Below, piece after piece: positions 51,424-60,155 of a DNA stretch of 64,000 nucleotides. The notes under the pieces are model-generated. The model was given only the letters and a program-made list of their open reading frames with translations. It was not told the origin of the DNA and searched no databases. The DNA is from Brenneria corticis (GTDB lineage: Bacteria; Pseudomonadota; Gammaproteobacteria; Enterobacterales; Enterobacteriaceae), in the NCBI RefSeq assembly GCF_003115855.1, contig NZ_KZ819074.1, forward strand, positions 248,001 to 312,000, given 5' to 3'. Within the stretch, counting starts at the first letter, position 1, and every line of letters begins with the position of its first letter. A program made the position numbers and the translations under genes.

Positions 51424-52956
51424 ATGATGACTCAGCAACGGAATTCCCTGCGGCAACAGCATGTCGCCGCCTTTGGCTCTCAGGCAGACCAACCACTGAA
51501 AACCTTTCAGGAGAGTGACAAAAACGCATATCGGGCACAAAGGCGCCATGATAGAAAATTGTGCGACGAATTAAATGATGCCATTCGGCGTTCCGGTTTA
51601 CGCGATGGTATGACAGTCTCATTTCATCACGCGTTTCGCGGCGGCGATCTGACGCTCAATCAGGTGATGTCCGGCATCGCGCAAATGGGTTTCAAAAACC
51701 TCACGCTGGCCTCCAGTTCGCTGAATGATTGCCATGCGCCGTTAATTGAACATATTCGCAACGGCGTAGTGAGCAAAATCTATACCTCCGGCCTGCGTGG
51801 GGCGCTGGCAGAGCAGATCTCCCGCGGGCTGTTGGCCGAACCGGTACAGATTCATTCCCATGGCGGGCGGGTGCATTTAATCAATAGCGGCGAATTGCAC
51901 ATTGATGTCGCTTTCCTCGGCGTCCCCGCCTGTGACAGCGAGGGGAATGCCAACGGCTATACGGGCAGGGCCTGCTGCGGCTCACTCGGTTATGCCCAGG
52001 CCGATGCGGAAAACGCCGACTGCGTGGTACTGCTCACCGAACAGATTCTGCCCTACCCCCATAACCCGGCGAGCATTATGCAGGATCAGGTCGATCTGAT
52101 CGTACAAATCGACCAGGTCGGGGATCCCGACAAGATTGGCGCAGATGCGACCAGAATGACCTCCAATCCCCGTGAGTTACTCATTGCCCGCTCGGCGGCC
52201 GACGTGATCGTCAACTCGGGCTATTTCAACGCCGGATTTTCACTACAAACCGGTACCGGCGGCGCATCACTGGCCGTTACCCGTTTTCTGGAAGATAAAA
52301 TGCGCCGCCGCAATGTTCACGCCGGTTTCGCGCTGGGCGGCATTACCTCCACAATCGTTGATCTGCATGAGAAAGGATTGATTAAAAAACTTCTTGATGT
52401 GCAGAGTTTTGATCGCTTTGCCGCCGAATCATTGGCGCATAACCCCAACCATATCGAGATCAGCGTCAACCAATACGCCAACTGGGGTTCCAAGGGGGCG
52501 GCAGTGGATCGGCTCGATATTGTGGTCCTCAGCGCTCTGGAGGTGGATACCCAGTTCAACGTCAACGTATTGACCGGCTCTGACGGCGTACTGCGCGGCG
52601 CATCCGGCGGTCATTGCGATACCGCGATCGCCGCAGCCTTATCGATCATTGTCGCACCGCTGGTACGCGGCCGTATCCCTACGCTGGTTGATCAGGTTCT
52701 CACCTGCGTCACGCCGGGATCCAGCATCGATATCCTGGTTACCGATCACGGTATCGCCGTCAATCCGGCGCGTGCGGAACTCGCCGAACGTCTTATCCAG
52801 GCCGGGTTAAACGTCGTCTCCATTGACTGGCTCCACCAGCGCGCCCGCCTGCTGACCGGTCAACCTCAACCGATCGAATTTACCGACAAGATTATCGCCG
52901 TTGTGCGGTATCGCGATGGCTCAGCGATCGATGTGGTTCATCAGGTAAAGGAATAA
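51424..52956 (+). CDS. citF: Citrate lyase alpha subunit (citrate:acetyl-ACP transferase)
   Basis: 510 aa. CoA-transferase fold that swaps acetate for citrate on the ACP. The start is MMTQQRNSLRQQ (51424 or 51427). Conserved segments are MTVSFHHAFRGGDLTLN and ASGGHCDTAIAAAL. Directly follows citE by 9 bp and precedes citG by 3 bp. Confidence 0.96.
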   Translation: MMTQQRNSLRQQHVAAFGSQADQPLKTFQESDKNAYRAQRRHDRKLCDELNDAIRRSGLRDGMTVSFHHAFRGGDLTLNQVMSGIAQMGFKNLTLASSSLNDCHAPLIEHIRNGVVSKIYTSGLRGALAEQISRGLLAEPVQIHSHGGRVHLINSGELHIDVAFLGVPACDSEGNANGYTGRACCGSLGYAQADAENADCVVLLTEQILPYPHNPASIMQDQVDLIVQIDQVGDPDKIGADATRMTSNPRELLIARSAADVIVNSGYFNAGFSLQTGTGGASLAVTRFLEDKMRRRNVHAGFALGGITSTIVDLHEKGLIKKLLDVQSFDRFAAESLAHNPNHIEISVNQYANWGSKGAAVDRLDIVVLSALEVDTQFNVNVLTGSDGVLRGASGGHCDTAIAAALSIIVAPLVRGRIPTLVDQVLTCVTPGSSIDILVTDHGIAVNPARAELAERLIQAGLNVVSIDWLHQRARLLTGQPQPIEFTDKIIAVVRYRDGSAIDVVHQVKE

Positions 52957-52959
52957 ACG

Positions 52960-53886
52960 ATGACGCCAATCACCCCTCATTTGGCCACTAGCCATATCGT
53001 TTCTGGTACCGCTGATATCGCATCAATACTACGGGTGGAACCTTACAGCGTTCTTGCCTGGCGCGCGATGCTGACGGAAGTAAACCTGACGCCGAAACCC
53101 GGGCTGGTTGATCGCCACAATTGCGGGGCTCACAAGGATATGTCGCTGCTCGATTTTCATCGAAGCGCGTTCGCGATTCGCCAGTGGCTCCCCTATTTTC
53201 TGGAATTTGGTTTGTGCAGCGCTTCACTACCGCCAACGCAGGTTCTATCCGGTATTCGTCCGCTGGGGATGGCCTGTGAAGCACATATGCTGCGCGCTAC
53301 CGCCGGAGTAAATACTCACAAGGGCACTATTTTCATCCTCGGCCTGCTGTTCACGGCGCTGGGGAGGCTATTACATCAGCAACAGCCGATAACGCCGGAG
53401 CGGCTATGCCGGACCGTTGCCTCATTTTGTCCGGGGTTGGTGGCGCGTGAACTGGAAACCCGCAATTTACCGCAAACGGCAGGAGAACGGCTGTTCCGGC
53501 AACTGGGGTTAACCGGCGCGCGCGGTGCAGCCGAAGCGGGCTACCCACTCGTTATCCGCTTGGCGCTGCCCCACTACCGTCTCCGTCTGCAACAGGGAAC
53601 CGATCCCGAGTTGGCGCTGCTCGATACCCTGATATTGCTTATCGCCCACAATGACGACACCAATATCGCATCACGCGGCGGGCAATCCTCACTGCGGTGG
53701 ATACAGCAACAGGCCGCCGCGATTCAATCCCAAGGCGGCATCCGCCAGCATTCCGATCTCAAGAAGATCCATCAATTCGACACTGCATGCATCCAACGCA
53801 ACCTCAGTCCCGGCGGCAGTGCCGACCTGCTGATCGCAACCTGGTTTCTGGCACAACTCACTACGCCGGCAAACCTATTCCTCTAA
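52960..53886 (+). CDS. citG: Triphosphoribosyl-dephospho-CoA synthase CitG
   Basis: 308 aa. Makes the prosthetic-group precursor from dephospho-CoA and ATP. Motifs: EVNLTPKPGLVDRHNCGAH, GVNTHKGTIFILGLL and AHNDDTNIASRGG. It has a roughly 30-residue extra N-terminus, too short for a fused CitX domain. The partner citX is not in this cluster. Confidence 0.93.
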   Translation: MTPITPHLATSHIVSGTADIASILRVEPYSVLAWRAMLTEVNLTPKPGLVDRHNCGAHKDMSLLDFHRSAFAIRQWLPYFLEFGLCSASLPPTQVLSGIRPLGMACEAHMLRATAGVNTHKGTIFILGLLFTALGRLLHQQQPITPERLCRTVASFCPGLVARELETRNLPQTAGERLFRQLGLTGARGAAEAGYPLVIRLALPHYRLRLQQGTDPELALLDTLILLIAHNDDTNIASRGGQSSLRWIQQQAAAIQSQGGIRQHSDLKKIHQFDTACIQRNLSPGGSADLLIATWFLAQLTTPANLFL

Positions 53887-53898
53887 AGGAACTTTATT

Positions 53899-55338
53899 AT
53901 GGATATGCCAAAAAAGCGGTTGTATAAAATAGCGGCCGTAGTCGTTTTTCCGCTTATAACACTGTGTTTCCCCTATCCGGAGGGGCTCACCGAGCTATCC
54001 TGGATTCTGGCCGGCATTTATCTGGGAGCCATTGCCGGCCTGGTGCTAAAACCCTTTCCTGAACCGGTCATTCTGCTGATTGCCATCGCCACGTCCATGG
54101 TGGTGGTCGATAACCTGGGCGGCGATACGGTCAAAATGTCAGCGGTACTGAGTGGCTACGCTTCCGGCACCACCTGGCTGGTTTTTTCGGCCTTCACGCT
54201 CAGCGCCGCCTTTGTCATCACCGGGTTGGGCAAGCGTATAGCCTATCTGTTGATTGGCAAAATAGGGAATACCTCACTGGGATTGGGCTATGTCACCGTT
54301 TTTCTCGATCTGATTCTGTCACCGGCCACCCCGTCAAACACCGCCCGCGCCGGAGGTATTGTCCTGCCAATCATCAACAGCGTGGCGGTCGCTCTGGAAT
54401 CGGAACCGGAGACATCGCCGCGCCGTATCGGCCACTACCTGATGATGAATGTCTATATGGTGACCAAGACCACCAGCTACCTGTTCTTTACCGCCATGGC
54501 GGCCAATATTCTCGCCCTCCAGTTGGTGCAGGATATTATGCATATCCAACTGAGCTGGGGGGGCTGGGCGCTGGCATCGCTGGTGCCGGGAATGACCATG
54601 CTGTTACTGATCCCTTTCATTATCTATAAAATGTATCCCCCTGAATTGAAAAAAATCGATAACAAACCCATTGCCGCCGCCGGGTTACAGGAGCTCGGGC
54701 CGATGAAGCTATCCGAGAAAATGTTGCTGTCACTATTTGTATTCGCGCTGTTGGGATGGATTTTTGGCGGACATATTGGTCTGAACGCCGCGACGGTCGC
54801 CATCATCGTCATGGGGCTGATGTTGATCTTGGGGATTGTCACCTGGGATGACGTCATCAAAAACAAAGGCGGCTGGAATACGTTAATCTGGTTTGGCGGC
54901 ATTATCAGCCTCAGTTCTTTACTGTCTAAAACCGGCTTCTTCGCCTGGCTTGCCGCCGTGTTGCAAAACAATCTGTTTTTTGGCGATCACGGCAATATCG
55001 CGCTGCTGGTAATCATTTTCCTCAGTATCATCGTGCGTTATTTCTTCGCGTCCGGCAGTGCTTATGTGGTCGCCATGGTTCCCGTGTTCGCCATGCTGGC
55101 GAACGTCTCCGGCGCGCCAATCATGCTCACCGCGCTGGCGCTGCTGTTCGCAAACTCCTACGGCGGCTGCGTCACCCACTATGGCGGGGCGGCAGGCCCG
55201 GTGATTTTTGGCCTGGGATACAACGACGTCAAATCCTGGTGGATTGTCGGGCTGGTCATCACATTGCTGACCTATCTGGTGCAGATGACGCTTGGCATCT
55301 GGTGGTGGAGTCAGCTCATCGACATGAATTGGTTATGA
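53899..55338 (+). CDS. CitT-like DASS-family dicarboxylate/citrate transporter
   Basis: 479-aa membrane protein with about 12 helices, DASS/SLC13 family. The pair of signature motifs is DLILSPATPSNTARAGGI and NSYGGCVTHYGGAAGPVIF. By family, E. coli CitT exchanges citrate for succinate. Last of the cit operon, 12 bp after citG. Expected to bring in citrate, but a 2-oxoglutarate/malate-type substrate cannot be excluded. Confidence 0.9.
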   Translation: MDMPKKRLYKIAAVVVFPLITLCFPYPEGLTELSWILAGIYLGAIAGLVLKPFPEPVILLIAIATSMVVVDNLGGDTVKMSAVLSGYASGTTWLVFSAFTLSAAFVITGLGKRIAYLLIGKIGNTSLGLGYVTVFLDLILSPATPSNTARAGGIVLPIINSVAVALESEPETSPRRIGHYLMMNVYMVTKTTSYLFFTAMAANILALQLVQDIMHIQLSWGGWALASLVPGMTMLLLIPFIIYKMYPPELKKIDNKPIAAAGLQELGPMKLSEKMLLSLFVFALLGWIFGGHIGLNAATVAIIVMGLMLILGIVTWDDVIKNKGGWNTLIWFGGIISLSSLLSKTGFFAWLAAVLQNNLFFGDHGNIALLVIIFLSIIVRYFFASGSAYVVAMVPVFAMLANVSGAPIMLTALALLFANSYGGCVTHYGGAAGPVIFGLGYNDVKSWWIVGLVITLLTYLVQMTLGIWWWSQLIDMNWL

Positions 55339-55370
55339 CGACTCACCTGTGGGAGTAACGAATGCATTGC

Positions 55371-55394
55371 ATGGCGGGAAAGACCGCCCGCCAT
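55371..55394. terminator. Terminator between cit operon and dgkA
   Basis: ATGGCGGG (55371-55378) pairs with CCCGCCAT (55387-55394). It lies between convergent transcripts and resembles the GGCGGGC/GCCCGCC repeat hairpin near 30094. Confidence 0.65.
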
Positions 55395-55413
55395 CGCAAA
55401 AATAAAACGTCAA

Positions 55414-55779
55414 TCAAACATAATGCTCAAACAGGATGCTGCCCCACACCACCGCGGCCAACAGAATGGCGACCAGCACCGCGGCCGAGCCCATGTCCTT
55501 TGCCCGGCCGGATAGCTCATGACGCTCAAGGCCGATACGATCGACCACCGCTTCAATCGCGCTGTTAGCCAGCTCAACGATCACGATCAATACCACCGAG
55601 CCGATAAGCAGCAGTTTCTCAACCAGGGTAACCGGCAGCAGACAGGCGACGATCGTCCCGACAACCGTCAGCCAGGTTTCCTGACGGAACGCCGCCTCAT
55701 GTCGCCATGCCTGCTTCAATCCCTGCAGGGAATAGCCGGCTGCCTTGATTATCCGGGTCATCCCCGTTGCCTTATTCAT
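55414..55779 (-). CDS. dgkA: Diacylglycerol kinase
   Basis: 121-aa three-helix integral membrane kinase. The amphipathic N-terminus (MTRIIKAAGYSLQGLKQAW) and the active-site segment VELANSAIEAVVDRIG are as in E. coli DgkA, which recycles diacylglycerol from MDO/lipid A metabolism. Normally followed by lexA; here the cit cluster separates them. Divergent from plsB. Confidence 0.97.
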   Translation of the reverse strand: MNKATGMTRIIKAAGYSLQGLKQAWRHEAAFRQETWLTVVGTIVACLLPVTLVEKLLLIGSVVLIVIVELANSAIEAVVDRIGLERHELSGRAKDMGSAAVLVAILLAAVVWGSILFEHYV

Positions 55780-55915
55780 TCCTTCTCCGATTATTTAATT
55801 ATTTATCAACGATCGGCCGCATTTTAACGCGCAACCGTTGTCTCATCACAACAGATCTCCAGCGCAGTTTCTGGTATCCTTGCGACGCATTGCTAACAAG
55901 AGGCTTCAAGTTGTT

Positions 55916-58393
55916 ATGTCAGGTTGGCGTAAAATTTACTATAACTTACTGAATTTCCCACTCAAACTGTTAGTGAAAAGTAAGGTCATACCCACAGACC
56001 CCGTGGCTGAACTGGGGTTGGATCCCTCGCGCCCGGTTCTCTATGTGTTGCCTTACAATTCGCAGGCGGATTTACTGACGCTAAAGGCGAAATGTCAGGC
56101 GTTAGGTCTGCCGGATCCGCTACAACCGGTGGATATCGGCGGCGTGCGGCTACCCAGCCATGTTTTCATTAATGACGGGCCGCGGGTTTTCCGCTACTAC
56201 GTTCCGAAACAGAAATCGGTAAAACTGTTTCACGACTATCTGGACCTGCACCAGAGCAATCCCGAACTGGACGTGCAGATGGTGCCGGTATCGGTGATGT
56301 TCGGCCGCTCTCCCGGCCGCGAAGGGCAGAGTCCGGCGACGCCGCATTTGCGGCTGCTTAACGGTATCGAGAAATTCTTCGCCGTACTGTGGCTGGGGCG
56401 GGACAGTTTTGTCCGTTTCTCCAGTCCGGTGTCATTGCGCTATATGGCGACCGAGCACGGCACGGATAAAACCATTGCCCACAAGCTCGCCCGCGTCGCC
56501 CGCATGCACTTCTCACGCCAGCGTCTGGCCGCGGTGGGCCCGCGCCTTCCGGTGCGTCAGGAACTGTTTAATAAGCTGCTTAACTCCAAAGCGATCAAAA
56601 AAGCCATTGATGACGAGGCGCGCAGCAAGAAGCTATCCCACGAGCGGGCGCAGCAAAACGCCATTGCCCTGCTGGAAGAGATCGCCGCCGACTTTTCCTA
56701 TGAAGCCGTGCGTTTATCGGATCGCGTATTAAGCTGGACCTGGAACCGCCTCTATCAGGGTATTAACGTCCATAACGCCGAACGCGTGCGCCAACTGGCG
56801 CAGGACGGGCATGAAATCGTTTATGTGCCCTGCCACCGCAGCCATATGGATTATCTGCTGCTTTCCTACGTGCTCTATCATCAGGGGCTGGTTCCGCCGC
56901 ACATCGCCGCGGGGATCAATCTCAATTTCTGGCCTGCCGGTCCGATCTTCCGCAAGCTGGGAGCCTTCTTTATTCGCCGCACGTTCAAAGGCAATAAGCT
57001 GTACTCCACCATTTTCCGCGAATATCTGGGCGAGCTGTTTGCCCGCGGCTACTCCGTCGAATATTTCGTCGAAGGCGGACGCTCGCGCACCGGACGGCTG
57101 CTGGAACCGAAAACCGGTACGCTGGCCATGACCATCCAGGCCATGCTGCGCGGCGGCACGCGCCCCATTACGCTGGTGCCCATTTATGTGGGCTATGAGC
57201 ATGTTATGGAAGTCGGCACCTATGCGAAAGAGCTGCGCGGCGCGACGAAAGAGAAAGAAGGCTTTATGCAGATGGTGCGCGGCCTGCGTAAGCTGCGTAA
57301 CCTCGGACTGGGCTATGTGAACTTCGGCGATCCGCTGCCGTTGACCGCCTATCTGAATCAGCACGTGCCGCAATGGCGCGATGCCATCGACCCGATTGAA
57401 GCCCAGCGCCCAAGCTGGTTATCGCCGACGGTGCAGGATATCGCGATGGATATCATGGTGCGCATCAACAACGCCGCCGCCGCCAATGCCATGAACCTCT
57501 GTTCAACGGCGCTACTGGCGTCTCGCCAGCGCTCCCTTACCCGCGAGCAAATGCACGAACAGCTGGACTGCTATCTGCAACTGCTGCGCAACGTTCCTTA
57601 CCATAAAGACATCACCGTACCGAAAAAGACGCCGGATGCCTTGCTGGAACACGCGTTGAGCATGGATAAATTTGAAGTCGAGAAAGACAATATCGGCGAC
57701 ATCATTATTCTGCCGCGGGAACAGGCGGTGCTGATGACCTATTACCGCAATAATATTCAGCATCTGCTGATCCTGCCTTCGCTTATCGCCAGTATGGCGA
57801 TCCACCATCGCCGCATTACCCTGAGCGAACTGATCCGCCAGATTACGCTGGTTTATCCCCTGCTTCAGGCGGAGCTGTTCCTGCATTACAGCCAGGAAGC
57901 GCTGCCGGAGGTGTTGTCCGCTCTGACGGCGGAACTGACGCGGCAACAGCTGCTGAACGCCAAAGAGGACGAGTTGCTTATCAACCCCGCGCGCATCCGT
58001 ACGCTACAGCTGTTAGCGGCCGGGGTGCGTGAAACCTTGCAGCGCTATGCCATTACGCTGTCATTGCTGGGAGCCAATCCGGGCATCAATCGCGGAGCGC
58101 TGGAAAAAGAGAGCCGCAATATGGCGCAGCGGCTGTCGGTTCTGCACGGCATCAACGCGCCTGAGTTTTTCGACAAAGCGGTGTTTTCCACCCTGGTCGC
58201 CACCTTGCGCAGCGAAGGCTACATCACGGACAGCAGCGAGGCGGCTCAGCGGGATATTCTGGAGATCTACAATATCCTGGGCGATTTAATCACCCCGGAA
58301 GTCAGGTTGACCATCGAGAGCGCCAGTTCGCCGACGCTGGCGCTGGCCGATAGCGAAAAGCCGACAAGCGAAGAGCGTTCTCCCGCGGCGTAA
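55916..58393 (+). CDS. plsB: Glycerol-3-phosphate 1-O-acyltransferase
   Basis: 825 aa from the start at 55916 (MSGWRKIYYNLLNFPLKLLV); E. coli has 807, and the extra length is mostly in the C-terminal tail. Peripheral inner-membrane enzyme that starts phospholipid synthesis. The acyltransferase motifs are CHRSHMDYLLL (HX4D), NFWPAGPIFRKLGAFFIRR and FVEGGRSRTGR. The frame upstream to 55838 is rejected. Strong terminator at 58401. Confidence 0.97.
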   Translation: MSGWRKIYYNLLNFPLKLLVKSKVIPTDPVAELGLDPSRPVLYVLPYNSQADLLTLKAKCQALGLPDPLQPVDIGGVRLPSHVFINDGPRVFRYYVPKQKSVKLFHDYLDLHQSNPELDVQMVPVSVMFGRSPGREGQSPATPHLRLLNGIEKFFAVLWLGRDSFVRFSSPVSLRYMATEHGTDKTIAHKLARVARMHFSRQRLAAVGPRLPVRQELFNKLLNSKAIKKAIDDEARSKKLSHERAQQNAIALLEEIAADFSYEAVRLSDRVLSWTWNRLYQGINVHNAERVRQLAQDGHEIVYVPCHRSHMDYLLLSYVLYHQGLVPPHIAAGINLNFWPAGPIFRKLGAFFIRRTFKGNKLYSTIFREYLGELFARGYSVEYFVEGGRSRTGRLLEPKTGTLAMTIQAMLRGGTRPITLVPIYVGYEHVMEVGTYAKELRGATKEKEGFMQMVRGLRKLRNLGLGYVNFGDPLPLTAYLNQHVPQWRDAIDPIEAQRPSWLSPTVQDIAMDIMVRINNAAAANAMNLCSTALLASRQRSLTREQMHEQLDCYLQLLRNVPYHKDITVPKKTPDALLEHALSMDKFEVEKDNIGDIIILPREQAVLMTYYRNNIQHLLILPSLIASMAIHHRRITLSELIRQITLVYPLLQAELFLHYSQEALPEVLSALTAELTRQQLLNAKEDELLINPARIRTLQLLAAGVRETLQRYAITLSLLGANPGINRGALEKESRNMAQRLSVLHGINAPEFFDKAVFSTLVATLRSEGYITDSSEAAQRDILEIYNILGDLITPEVRLTIESASSPTLALADSEKPTSEERSPAA

Positions 58394-58400
58394 TGCCTAA

Positions 58401-58432
58401 AAAGAAAGGCGGCGCTTTCGCCGCCTTTCTTT
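58401..58432. terminator. Bidirectional terminator plsB/ubiA
   Basis: AAAGAAAGGCGGCG (58401-58414) pairs perfectly with CGCCGCCTTTCTTT (58419-58432), a 14-bp stem with a CTTT loop. T and A runs at the ends serve both strands. Confidence 0.9.
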
Positions 58433-58436
58433 CCAT

Positions 58437-59300
58437 TTACAGACCGCACAACACGCCGACAAACAGCGCCATGCCAACATAGTTATTATTTTTGAAGGCC
58501 CGGAAACAGGCGTCCCGCTCGCGTCCGGCAATCAGCTTCTGCTGGTAAACAAACAGCGCGGCGGCGACCAGCAGCGCCAGATAGAATACCGGCCCCAGCG
58601 CCTCCATATACCCCAACGCCGCCAGCAGCAGCAGCATGAAGAGCTGCAGCAGACCGATAATCAAAGTGTCAAAACGGCCGAATAGGATGGCGGTGGATTT
58701 GATGCCGATCTTGAGGTCATCGTCGCGATCCACCATCGCGTACTGGGTGTCGTAAGCCACCGTCCAGCAGACATAAGCCAGAAACATCATCCAGCAGGTT
58801 GCGGGCAGGGACTCGCTCACCGCGGCGTAGGCCATCGGTATCGACCAGCCGAACGCCGCCCCCAGAACAAACTGTGGCAGGTGGCTGACGCGCTTCATAA
58901 ACGGGTAGATCCACGCCAGCGCCAGCGCGGCGACGGAAAGCCAGATGGCCATCATGTTCAACGTCAGCACCAGGCTGAACGCCAGCAGCACCAGCACCAC
59001 AAACAGCACCTTGGCCGACTGCTCGCTGACCATGCCGCTGGGCAGCGGGCGCGAGGCCGTGCGCTTTACGTGCCCGTCGAAATGGCGGTCGGCATAATCA
59101 TTGATGACGCAGCCCGCCGCCCGCATTAAAAAGACGCCGGCGACGAAAACCAGCAATGTCCACGGTTCAGGCGTTCCCCGCCCGGCCAGCCATAGCGCCC
59201 ATAACGTCGGCCATAGCAGCAGCAGAGAGCCTATCGGCTTATCAATACGCATCAACCGACAGTAAGCCAGCCACTTCCCCGCGGTTACACTTCTTTCCAA
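58437..59300 (-). CDS. ubiA: 4-hydroxybenzoate octaprenyltransferase
   Basis: 287-aa membrane prenyltransferase of ubiquinone synthesis. The first Asp-rich motif is NDYADRHFDGHVKRT and the second is VDRDDDLKIGIKSTA. About eight helices. It follows ubiC by 24 bp on the same strand. Confidence 0.97.
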   Translation of the reverse strand: MERSVTAGKWLAYCRLMRIDKPIGSLLLLWPTLWALWLAGRGTPEPWTLLVFVAGVFLMRAAGCVINDYADRHFDGHVKRTASRPLPSGMVSEQSAKVLFVVLVLLAFSLVLTLNMMAIWLSVAALALAWIYPFMKRVSHLPQFVLGAAFGWSIPMAYAAVSESLPATCWMMFLAYVCWTVAYDTQYAMVDRDDDLKIGIKSTAILFGRFDTLIIGLLQLFMLLLLAALGYMEALGPVFYLALLVAAALFVYQQKLIAGRERDACFRAFKNNNYVGMALFVGVLCGL

Positions 59301-59324
59301 CGGATTAATCTCCTAAATTGCCGG

Positions 59325-59849
59325 CTAGCCTTCACGGCTATCCGTAAAATAAAGCGGCGCCTGTGGTAAAAACAGCTCGGTCAACAACAATGGATGACCG
59401 GAAAGACGCAAACGGGAACGGCGCGCCCATAAATCTTCGCCGCGTCCGGTATGGATATAGTCACGCGTCAGGGCATCATGCTGAAACAGGTAGCGCCCCA
59501 GCGGTACGTTGCCGATGTTCATCAGCGCGGCGCCTGCACCGTCCAGCGTTTGTTGGGGTATCAGGGTGCGGCCAAACAGCCAGGGACACCCGTCGCCATA
59601 GAGCACGACTTCACGCAGCCAATAACGCTCACTGACGGGCAGATGCGCGCGTTCGTCATGCAACGCCTGCGGAGGGATAAAACGCTCATTGCGGACGGTC
59701 ACCGTCAGGCGATCGCAATAGCCGTCGAGGCGCTGCGTCATTGACGCGGTTTCCATCAGCCAGCCCTCGATATGCGCAGGCATCATTGCGGGCTGTTCGC
59801 TAAACCATTCAACAGCGCGCAGGGAAATTTGCGCATTATCGGACATCAT
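59325..59849 (-). CDS. ubiC: Chorismate pyruvate-lyase
   Basis: 174 aa. Converts chorismate to 4-hydroxybenzoate and pyruvate, the first step of ubiquinone synthesis. Conserved parts are REVVLYGDGCPWLFGRTLIP and IGNVPLGRYLF, with the active-site region TELFLPQAPLY near the C-terminus. Either Met of the MMSDNAQ start may be used. Operon ubiC-ubiA. Confidence 0.95.
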   Translation of the reverse strand: MMSDNAQISLRAVEWFSEQPAMMPAHIEGWLMETASMTQRLDGYCDRLTVTVRNERFIPPQALHDERAHLPVSERYWLREVVLYGDGCPWLFGRTLIPQQTLDGAGAALMNIGNVPLGRYLFQHDALTRDYIHTGRGEDLWARRSRLRLSGHPLLLTELFLPQAPLYFTDSREG

Positions 59850-60155
59850 CCCTACTCCACTCAGGGTTGCTTGGTGAATAAAGTAAACGTCTCATATTGT
59901 AGCGCAGAATAGCGCCCCGATAACACGCTCTAAACCAATTGATACCTGATACGGTAACATTTTTGCAATTATCCGCAGAGGGAAAGGCGTCACGAAACGG
60001 CATGGCGATCGGCAAAATAATCGGAGGCTGGCGGGTAAGCAAATAGAAAAGGCACCGGCCGGCGATAATCAGCCGGACGGTGCCTTTTGCGGGAGAAATG
60101 ACGGTAAACCCGGTCAATCCGCCACGGAACATCAGCCCATGGCGGCGACGCGGTA
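59850..60155. other. ubiC-groEL spacer
   Basis: 306 bp between groEL (upstream on the same strand) and ubiC. It holds the groESL terminator and the ubiC promoter, which I could not pin down. Confidence 0.5.
60047..60088 (-). terminator. groESL terminator
   Basis: A long hairpin AAAAGGCACCG ... CGGTGCCTTTT with an inner GCCGG/CCGGC stem (60047-60088). The A/T-rich ends make it work as an intrinsic terminator on the minus strand. Confidence 0.9.
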
